From Bacteroidota bacterium (lineage in GTDB: Bacteria; Bacteroidota; Bacteroidia; Flavobacteriales_F; PHOS-HE28), in contig JAEYYE010000108.1 in assembly GCA_023430945.1 (NCBI GenBank), positions 1 through 17,674 of the forward strand: DNA of 17,674 nucleotides, read 5' to 3'. The first letter of the stretch is position 1. The number at the start of each line of letters is the position of its first letter. Shown one piece after another: positions 1 through 5,500 of this stretch. The notes beneath the pieces were generated by a model. The model did not search any database and was not told the DNA's origin. It was given only the letters and a program-made list of their open reading frames with translations. The position numbers were made by a program, and so were the translations under genes.

Positions 1-100
1 TGGCTTTCGTTGCAGGCACCGGTGGTTACAGCTGCGGGAACAGCTCCCGGTTCTCACGGGATTCCCTTTTAACCGATCGACGGATCGAACGGACCGTAAC
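1..100 (-). promoter_or_regulatory. Cobalamin (B12) riboswitch, 5' part, cut by the window edge
   Basis: Read on the minus strand, this stretch carries the 5' half of a cobalamin riboswitch in the expected order. First comes a hairpin made from 73-92 (an 8-bp stem with one mismatch). It is followed by TTAAAAGGGAATCCCGTGAG, ACCGGGAGCTGTTCCCGCAG and CTGTAA, the equivalent of the family's GGGAA...GGTGAAAATCC...CCCGCAACTGT core. The last bases before the edge are AGCCA, which fits the start of the AGCCACTG element. The 3' part (AGCCACTG remainder, B12 box, expression platform) lies outside the window. The RNA would be transcribed leftwards and would repress a gene to the left, typically a TonB-dependent B12 receptor or a cobalamin gene. 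It does not control the transporter at 187, which is on the other strand. A weak -7-like TAGTTTCG (107-114, minus) sits at a suitable distance upstream. Confidence 0.85.
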
Positions 101-186
101 GCACGGCGAAACTAAGACCACATCGATCCGATCGGATCAGGGTGTGATGACTTATTCTCCACAGATCGTCGGATCTTTATGCCTCC

Positions 187-1212
187 ATGGAGAGAAGCGC
201 GATCAAGCTGCAGACCATCGTGCTCGTGGTGGGCATCGTGATCATGCTCGTGAAGTTCGCCGCATGGCGGATCACCAGCAGCACCACGATCCTGTCCGAT
301 GCGCTGGAGAGCATCGTGAACGTGCTTGCCGGAGGCTTCGCCTTATACAGCCTGGTGCTGGCGGCGAAACCGCGGGACCGGGAACATCCATATGGCCACG
401 GCAAGGTGGAATACATCTCGGCCGGTGTGGAAGGCGGTGCTGTGATCATCGCCGGGGCCTTCATCATCTATCGATCCGTAAGAGCGCTTCTCCAGGATGA
501 AGGACCTGTTGAACTGGAGATCGGGATACTGCTCACGGCGATCGCCGGGGCGATCAACTTCATGCTCGGTTCGATCCTGAGGAAACGCGGCATTGGCACG
601 CATTCGATCACCATGGAAGCGAGCGGCGAACATCTGCTGAGCGATGCTTGGAGCACCGTGGCCATGATCTGTGGCCTTGTGTTCATGAAACTTACTTCAC
701 TGCTCTGGCTCGATCAAGTGTTCGCGATCGGCTTCGCCATCTACATCATCTTCACCGGATCGAGGGTGTTCCGCCGCTCCGTGGCGGGCATCATGGATGA
801 AGCGGACAACGAGGCCGCCACAGGTGTGATCGATCTGCTGCAAATGGAACGAAGGCGTGAATGGATCGATCTGCACAATTTCAGGATGATCAAGTACGGC
901 CGTATCCTGCACATCGATTGCCACGTGACGCTGCCCTGGTATTTCACGCTGGAGGCTGCCCATGACCAGATCGCCGCGATGGAACGGATCGTGAACGAAC
1001 GCAGCGATCGCGAAGTTGAATTCTTCGTTCATATGGATCCCTGCATTCCCACATCCTGCGCGATCTGTGCGTTGAACGAATGTCCGGTGCGCCGCCAGCC
1101 CGAACAGGAGAATGTGATATGGACGCTGGATACCGTGCTCGCCAATGAAAAGCACGGCTTCTGGGGTCTTGATCAGAGTGCCGACGGAAATGGCGATGCA
1201 GACCGTCCGTAA
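187..1212 (+). CDS. Cation diffusion facilitator (CDF) family metal transporter
   Basis: A 341-residue inner-membrane protein expected to export a divalent metal (Zn, Fe, Mn or similar) in exchange for protons. It has hydrophobic segments near residues 10-27, 45-62, 80-96, 115-128, 155-172 and 178-194, followed by a soluble C-terminal domain, the usual CDF layout. The loop with HPYGHGK (about residues 67-73) is typical of the family. The metal site in helix 5 is intact (H149xxxD153, in GEHLLSD). The helix 2 site reads SDALESIVN, so the usual H/D-x3-D pair is E41-x3-N45. The C-terminal domain ends with four cysteines (C286, C291, C294, C299) in DPCIPTSCAICALNEC, which could bind metal. The ATG at 187 begins directly before the first helix; no Shine-Dalgarno is visible. 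The 3' end overlaps the convergent gene at 1173-1550 by 40 bases. The substrate cannot be told from the sequence. Confidence 0.9.
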   Translation: MERSAIKLQTIVLVVGIVIMLVKFAAWRITSSTTILSDALESIVNVLAGGFALYSLVLAAKPRDREHPYGHGKVEYISAGVEGGAVIIAGAFIIYRSVRALLQDEGPVELEIGILLTAIAGAINFMLGSILRKRGIGTHSITMEASGEHLLSDAWSTVAMICGLVFMKLTSLLWLDQVFAIGFAIYIIFTGSRVFRRSVAGIMDEADNEAATGVIDLLQMERRREWIDLHNFRMIKYGRILHIDCHVTLPWYFTLEAAHDQIAAMERIVNERSDREVEFFVHMDPCIPTSCAICALNECPVRRQPEQENVIWTLDTVLANEKHGFWGLDQSADGNGDADRP

Positions 1213-1550
1213 GGTTCCGGTGTCGTTGAAGGTTCTTCCTGTGATCCGATGCGGTCGATCCGATCGAGCACCTTTTCGCGTTCTTCTTCCAGCTCGGCGA
1301 TCCGTGCATCAAGTTCTTCCAACTCCTGCAGCGCTTCGAGCATGGCCTGCTCGCGCATGCCCTGCAGTTCCTGCTGCATCTGCAACAATTCCTCCACCAG
1401 CGGATCCTTCCGATCGGCGGTACGATCCGCTTCTCTTTCGATGACGGGTGAGCCTGGTGCCACGGCCGCTGCAGGCATGGTGGTCGCGGATCGTTGCATC
1501 GGCACGGCCAGCACGATCGCTGCCACCGGTATCACAATGAGTTTCATCAT
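1173..1550 (-). CDS. Small secreted coiled-coil protein of unknown function
   Basis: A 125-residue protein that I do not recognise. The N-terminus (MKLIVIPVAAIVLAVPM) looks like a signal peptide or membrane anchor. Residues of about 48-98 form a strongly charged, leucine-spaced helix (ELLQMQQELQGMREQAML, then ELEELDARIAELEEEREKVL) that should be a coiled coil. The tail is rich in P, S and T. The start may be either of the two adjacent ATGs at 1550 or 1547. The opposite strand carries a serine-rich open frame, which I read as the shadow of this Glu/Leu-rich gene. It lies downstream of rsmD in the same direction with a 93-base gap and has a weak promoter of its own, so it is probably a separate unit. 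Its end overlaps the transporter gene tail-to-tail. The function could be periplasmic or envelope-associated; this is inference from the signal peptide only. Confidence 0.6.
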   Translation of the reverse strand: MMKLIVIPVAAIVLAVPMQRSATTMPAAAVAPGSPVIEREADRTADRKDPLVEELLQMQQELQGMREQAMLEALQELEELDARIAELEEEREKVLDRIDRIGSQEEPSTTPEPYGRSASPFPSAL

Positions 1551-1567
1551 GCTCGATCGGTTCGCAA

Positions 1568-1597
1568 CGAAGCTAATTCCGTGTACCGGTGAACAAG
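1568..1597 (-). promoter_or_regulatory. Possible weak Bacteroidota-type promoter for the 1173-1550 gene
   Basis: On the minus strand, CTTG (1594-1597), an 18-base spacer and TAGCTTCG (1568-1575) approximate the TTTG / TAnnTTTG promoter of Bacteroidota, with one mismatch in each box. The -7 box ends about 17 bases before the ATG at 1550. The spacing is right but the boxes are imperfect. Confidence 0.3.
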
Positions 1598-1643
1598 TGA
1601 TACGCTGGATGATGGACGGTTGGAACTCGGATGGAGCGTTCGA

Positions 1644-2189
1644 TCAACCTACTTCCGTGAACCGGAAGAAGCTGAAATGTACGAGCCCGTATTTGCGGGT
1701 GCGATCATGACCGGGCAGTGGGCTGAGGTCCACCTTGTCGTGATGCTCGATGATCAGCGCTCCCTCAGGATCGAGAAGGCCGTTCTCCCTCACCAGATCC
1801 GGGATCCTTTCAATGCCCTCCATGTGGAAGGGCGGATCGGCGAAGATGATATCGTACCGGCCGCGGTGCGCACGAAGGAACGGGAACACATCGCTTTTCA
1901 CCATGCGCCAGCTCTTCTCCCCAAGTTCACGCGCAGTGCGTTGCATGAACTCGTACAACTTCCGATCCTGTTCCACCGAGATCACTTCCGCCGCACCACG
2001 TGAAAGGAATTCAAGCGAGATGTTCCCCGTGCCGGCGAAAAGATCGAGCACCCTTATCCCTTCCAGCGGCACACTGTGGTGAAGCACGTTGAACAATCCC
2101 TCCTTGGCGAAATCGGTGGTAGGCCTGGCCTCCATTTCACGGGGCGGATGCAGGCGGCGATTGCGGTATTTGCCGCCAACTATACGCAT
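1644..2189 (-). CDS. rsmD: 16S rRNA (guanine(966)-N(2))-methyltransferase RsmD
   Basis: A 181-residue SAM-dependent methyltransferase expected to methylate N2 of G966 in 16S rRNA during 30S assembly. The start is placed at the internal ATG at 2189, giving MRIVGGKYRNRRL, the characteristic beginning of RsmD; the upstream ATG at 2216 would add nine residues inside the preceding gene. Visible motifs are RPTTDFAKEGLFNVL (about 22-36), the SAM-binding motif I VLDLFAGTGNISLEFLSRGA (47-66), an acidic motif II in SVEQD (71-75) and the catalytic DPPF (118-121), a variant of the usual DPPY/NPPY. Length is normal for the family. It is the last gene of a three-gene operon and overlaps the end of the DUF3822 gene by 10 bases, so translational coupling is likely. 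Confidence 0.93.
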   Translation of the reverse strand: MRIVGGKYRNRRLHPPREMEARPTTDFAKEGLFNVLHHSVPLEGIRVLDLFAGTGNISLEFLSRGAAEVISVEQDRKLYEFMQRTARELGEKSWRMVKSDVFPFLRAHRGRYDIIFADPPFHMEGIERIPDLVRENGLLDPEGALIIEHHDKVDLSPLPGHDRTRKYGLVHFSFFRFTEVG

Positions 2190-2977
2190 GCGAACTGCTC
2201 GATCACCGCGAACCATCGATACAGCGGTGCGTTCTCCGTCTCCACATGATCGGGCCAGAGCGGTGCACCAGCAGGCGCCCGATCCCTGAAATAGCGCAGC
2301 AGCAATTCGCGCTCGCCATTGTTCAAATGCGTTCCACCGAAGCGAAGGGAAACATCGGTGGCCTTGTATCCGGTCTGCTCAACGGCCAGCAGCACATAAT
2401 AAAGCATGTCCTGCGCGGTCTTCGCCGGATACGTATTCGTAAGCAGGACCTTGTGTTTCCAGGCGATGGTGATCGCCAGTTGTTCGTACGCCCGGTGGAT
2501 CAGAACGATCGGATCGGTGCCGCACCGCGCCAGCGTGCTGCGGATCATCACACTTTGCAATGCCAGGGGCCGTGCGTTCGGGAAGCGGTCCAGCACTGCG
2601 CGCTCCGCAAGATCGTTGTGCACGTAGATGCAGGTGGCACCAAGACTTCGCACCGATTCATCACGCATGGCCCCGGTGGGCAGGCCACCGTGCACGAGCG
2701 CAAGGTGCTTCGCCTCCGCGCCGGGTACAAGGGCACCATCGGGCACCAGTGTGCTCCATTCCGGCAGTGAAACGAACGAGACCGAAGCGGGTTGTTGCGG
2801 AAGTTGCTTATCGATCAGGGCATCGTTGCCTCCTGCCCAACCGAGCGCTACCGGCCGGCCCCCGATCACCTCGTGTACCGCCCAGGCCGAGAGGCCCTGG
2901 CCTGAAAGAAGGCTTAAATGATACGATCGGCCGAGCATGGGGTCGTACCGGGATGCCCTGTAGCTTCCCCGTTCCAT
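2180..2977 (-). CDS. DUF3822 family protein
   Basis: A 265-residue soluble protein resembling the DUF3822 family, which is found in Bacteroidota and commonly sits directly upstream of rsmD, as here. Recognisable features are an N-terminal segment with a YHLSLLSG-type strand (about residues 18-25), a central VHNDL/LDRFPNAR region, and the most conserved part, TNTYPAKTAQDMLYYVLLAVEQ (roughly 181-202, given here in part). The C-terminal part has a beta-strand/helix pattern, with GGTHLNNGERELLLRYF. Members are predicted to have an actin/RNase H-like fold, but no activity is established and I see no catalytic motif. The gene starts 3 bases after the stop of the upstream membrane protein gene and overlaps rsmD, so the three are almost certainly co-transcribed. 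A link to rRNA modification is only inferred from this position. Confidence 0.85.
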   Translation of the reverse strand: MERGSYRASRYDPMLGRSYHLSLLSGQGLSAWAVHEVIGGRPVALGWAGGNDALIDKQLPQQPASVSFVSLPEWSTLVPDGALVPGAEAKHLALVHGGLPTGAMRDESVRSLGATCIYVHNDLAERAVLDRFPNARPLALQSVMIRSTLARCGTDPIVLIHRAYEQLAITIAWKHKVLLTNTYPAKTAQDMLYYVLLAVEQTGYKATDVSLRFGGTHLNNGERELLLRYFRDRAPAGAPLWPDHVETENAPLYRWFAVIEQFACV

Positions 2978-2980
2978 CGG

Positions 2981-3730
2981 CTATTCGCCCGTCCAGTTCC
3001 CCGCGGTGGTCGCCTTTTCCAGATTGCCCACCATCAGCGTATCGCCGGTGACCATCGGGGTGGGATCCTTGGCGATGAAAACAGGCACATTGCGGCCACT
3101 GCTCTGGATCACGCCTGCGCGCAGGATGTAGGGTTTGCCGCTCATGGGTTGCGTGCCGAACTTCTGCGGATCGAACGCGAACGCGCGGCCCTCCCTGGCC
3201 TTGGGTTTCATGAAGAGCGAATCGATCGCAGGCGCGGGAATGGTATCACGAACGATGATGCCCATCTCCAACGCCTGAGCTTCGGTAAGCGTATCCGGCA
3301 CCTGGCCGATCGCGCGTACCATGGGGATCGTACCACTTTGAACGAATTCCCGCAATTTGGCCATGTCCCCGGTGAACATCCCGTTCGCCTGGCGGAAACC
3401 CAGCTGCGCTTCACGAATGTCCTTCAGACCCTGTATCACCATCCGATCGTTGAGCTGTTTCCGTTGGGTGAATTCGATCACCTCGGCAATGGATCGATAA
3501 TTGCGCCATGCAAGAAAGATCGCGCCGATGGCGAAAACGATACCGATCGCCAGGCCCGCCGACCGGCTGATCACACCCATCACGAGCAGCAGGGAAACGA
3601 TGCCTGTGATCAGCGCCAAGGCCGATCCGAGCATCACCCACGTGTTCTGCCCCTGTGCCATGCCGATAAGGAGCAAGCCACCGCCGAGTACAATGAGTAC
3701 GATTGGAAAAATGTAGCTGGAGATCTTCAT
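2981..3730 (-). CDS. Conserved membrane protein of unknown function
   Basis: A 249-residue protein with hydrophobic segments at about residues 6-24, 30-52 and 56-73, then a short basic loop and a soluble domain of ~170 residues. The soluble part begins with a helix (IAEVIEFTQRKQLNDRMVIQ), passes through LKDIREAQLGFRQANGMFTG and ends with a beta-rich segment. The helix-then-KDIREAQLGFRQANGMFT stretch reminds me of the type IV pilin-like pattern 'I..A...Y....G.Y', but I do not assign it. I recall similar proteins upstream of DUF3822 and rsmD in Bacteroidota. It is the first gene of the operon: a good promoter lies 33 bases upstream and the next gene follows after 3 bases. Confidence 0.8.
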   Translation of the reverse strand: MKISSYIFPIVLIVLGGGLLLIGMAQGQNTWVMLGSALALITGIVSLLLVMGVISRSAGLAIGIVFAIGAIFLAWRNYRSIAEVIEFTQRKQLNDRMVIQGLKDIREAQLGFRQANGMFTGDMAKLREFVQSGTIPMVRAIGQVPDTLTEAQALEMGIIVRDTIPAPAIDSLFMKPKAREGRAFAFDPQKFGTQPMSGKPYILRAGVIQSSGRNVPVFIAKDPTPMVTGDTLMVGNLEKATTAGNWTGE

Positions 3731-3762
3731 CTGAAGTGGTCCCGAACCGTTCCGGAAGCGCC

Positions 3763-3792
3763 CAAAAGTAAGAGTAATTTCACCCGCTCAAA
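3763..3792 (-). promoter_or_regulatory. Bacteroidota-type promoter of the membrane protein-DUF3822-rsmD operon
   Basis: On the minus strand, TTTG (3789-3792), an 18-base spacer and TACTTTTG (3763-3770) match the -33/-7 consensus TTTG / TAnnTTTG of Bacteroidota primary sigma factors exactly. The predicted transcript starts around 3755-3757, about 26 bases before the ATG at 3730. The boxes lie between the divergent operon and the helicase gene, which supports the later start chosen for the helicase. Confidence 0.7.
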
Positions 3793-3841
3793 GGGCATTC
3801 CCCGCCTCCAAGCCACCGCTTCCCGTTCCCTCAGCGATCCC

Positions 3842-5245
3842 GTGCAAGGCCTTGCCACCAGACTCCTTACAGCCCTCGGGCACCCGCCGACTGAAGGCCA
3901 GCAACGCGCCGCAGATGCCTTGGAACGCCTGATCGCCACCGACCGGGAACGGGCCACGTTGATCTTGAAAGGATATGCCGGCACGGGAAAGACCTCGCTG
4001 GTGGGTTCGCTCGTGAAAGTGCTTTCCGCGGATAAAAAACCTGTGGTGCTGATGGCGCCGACCGGCCGGGCTGCGAAGGTCCTCAGCGCATACGCACGGC
4101 ACCACGCCAGCACGATCCACCGGCGGATCTACAGGATAAGTGGAGATGATGAGGAAGGCCTTGGTGCATCGGTAGGTACGCACAAGGATGCCGGCGCACT
4201 TTTCATCGTTGATGAAGCTTCCATGATCGGCACGAGCGGGGGCGATGGCGCGTTCGGGATGCGCGATCTGCTCACCGATCTGTTCGAACACGTCTTTTCA
4301 GCGCACGGTTGCAAACTTCTCCTGATCGGTGATCCGGCCCAGTTGCCACCGGTGGGCAGCGATCACAGCCCCGCGCTTGAAACAAAGGACCTGCGCAACA
4401 TGGGGCTCACCGCCGGCGTGGTGCAACTTACCGAAGTGGTGCGTCAGGAGGAAGCTTCCGGTATACTGGTGAACGCGACCAACCTGCGATCCATATTGAA
4501 GGATGAAACACCACGACCGTTGTTCATCCCGGCCAAGGATGTGGAGCGGATCGATGGGAACGATCTGCAGGATGCCTTGGAAAGTGCCTATGCCCGTGAA
4601 GGTGCCGATGAAGTTTGCCTGATCTGCCGGAGCAACAAACGGGCCTATGAATACAGCCAGCAGGTGCGCACGCGGATCTATGGATACGAAGAGGAACTCG
4701 CCGCCGGCGATCGGCTCATGGTAGTGAAGAACAATTATTTCTGGGCCGGTGAGAACGGCAAGCCGGAACTGATCGCGAACGGTGAAACGATCGAGGTTCA
4801 GCGCGTGGGCAAGCTCCAGGAAAAATTCGGTCTGCGGTTCTGCGACATCACGGCCACCTGGTGGAATGGTTTCGATGAGCGGGAATTGGAAGTGAAAGTG
4901 ATGCTCGATGTACTTGCGAGCAATTCACCCGCTCTTCCGGCGGAAGCACAGCGGCAGCTCAACAACAACATCATCCAAACGCTGGACGCACGCAATAAAA
5001 GGGAACTCTACAAGAAGCTGAAGGAGGATCCGTTCGCCAACGCGTTGCAGATCAAATATGCCTATGCCGTAACAGCGCACAAGGCGCAGGGCGGGCAATG
5101 GAACACCGTCTTCGTCGATCAAGGTTACGTTACGGAAGAGATGATCGATCGGGAGTATGTACGCTGGCTGTACACCGCGATCACCCGCGCAAGCAGGAAA
5201 TTGTACCTCCTGAATTTCCACGGCCGGTTCTGGGGGGAAGAGTGA
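3842..5245 (+). CDS. ATP-dependent superfamily 1 DNA helicase (RecD/Pif1-like)
   Basis: A 467-residue SF1 helicase. Motifs in order: Walker A GYAGTGKTSL (44-53), motif Ia APTGRAAKVL (about 74-83), Walker B IVDEASMIG (D124-E125), motif III LLLIGDPAQLPPVG (G163-D164), TEVVRQ, motif V AVTAHKAQGGQWNTVFVD (H413) and motif VI LYTAITRAS (arginine finger R449). It lacks the RecD2 N-terminal extension, so it belongs to the short Bacteroidota helicase group usually annotated as AAA ATPase or RecD-like helicase; a role in DNA repair or recombination is inferred. Start: the open frame reaches back to 2918 but has no ATG between there and the ATPase core. The GTG at 3842 gives VQGLATRLLTALGHPPTEGQ, the expected N-terminus for this family just before the Q-motif-like GQQRAADAL. 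No Shine-Dalgarno is visible. Confidence 0.88.
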   Translation: MQGLATRLLTALGHPPTEGQQRAADALERLIATDRERATLILKGYAGTGKTSLVGSLVKVLSADKKPVVLMAPTGRAAKVLSAYARHHASTIHRRIYRISGDDEEGLGASVGTHKDAGALFIVDEASMIGTSGGDGAFGMRDLLTDLFEHVFSAHGCKLLLIGDPAQLPPVGSDHSPALETKDLRNMGLTAGVVQLTEVVRQEEASGILVNATNLRSILKDETPRPLFIPAKDVERIDGNDLQDALESAYAREGADEVCLICRSNKRAYEYSQQVRTRIYGYEEELAAGDRLMVVKNNYFWAGENGKPELIANGETIEVQRVGKLQEKFGLRFCDITATWWNGFDERELEVKVMLDVLASNSPALPAEAQRQLNNNIIQTLDARNKRELYKKLKEDPFANALQIKYAYAVTAHKAQGGQWNTVFVDQGYVTEEMIDREYVRWLYTAITRASRKLYLLNFHGRFWGEE

Positions 5246-5309
5246 TGCGGGCGTGGCATTGCATCGGATCTGCGACCCGCACAACTGCCTTCAACTTCGA
5301 TCATCATGG

Positions 5310-5410
5310 GGGCGCATGCCGCTGCAAAGCCAGCGGCACCGGGCTATTCACTTCAAGTCCTCAGCCGTCAAAAGCACGGCTTCCGGGCTTTCCGTTGCTA
5401 TCCCTTGCGC
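5310..5410 (+). repeat. Interspersed hairpin repeat, copy 1
   Basis: This copy lies in the 255-base gap between the helicase and the DUF3857 gene; the rest of that gap shows no gene. It consists of hairpin 1 (5317-5338, stem TGCCGCTG/CAGCGGCA, loop CAAAGC), a link beginning CCGGGCTATTCACTTCAAG, hairpin 2 (5363-5381, stem AGCCGT/ACGGCT, loop CAAAAGC) and a tail beginning CCGGGCTTTCCGTTGC and ending in CTTGCGC. From 5338 on, 72 of 73 bases match copy 2 at 8123-8195. The two links both begin CCGGGCT, so the element looks like a duplicated hairpin-plus-link unit. It contains no GATC although the flanks are rich in it. No coding capacity or transposase is seen. Confidence 0.85.
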
Positions 5411-5500
5411 AACTTCGGTCATTGCCATTCCTCACGATCATTGGCCCATGCACACCGGGCGGATCGATATTTTTCTACTTTGCATTCAGATACCGGACAC

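Noticed and set aside
1249..1710. Serine-rich 153-codon open frame on the plus strand
   Set aside because: The serine runs are the complement of the Glu/Leu-rich coiled-coil gene at 1173-1550, which has a plausible signal peptide; the frame also runs into rsmD.
2190..2216. Start of rsmD at the upstream ATG (2216)
   Set aside because: It would add MVRGDRAVR before the conserved MRIVGGKYR start and lengthen the overlap with the DUF3822 gene.
2918..3841. Upstream in-frame extension of the helicase on the plus strand
   Set aside because: It lies opposite the DUF3822 and membrane protein genes, has no ATG after the first codon, and its residues (His, Arg, Asp-rich) do not resemble a helicase N-terminus.
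5246..5281. TGCGGG ... CCCGCA inverted repeat after the helicase as a terminator
   Set aside because: The stem is only six bases around a 24-base loop and there is no T-run after it.
5306..5500. Extension of the DUF3857 gene to an earlier ATG
   Set aside because: This stretch is the interspersed repeat plus spacer, and it would bury the clear signal peptide that starts at 5501.
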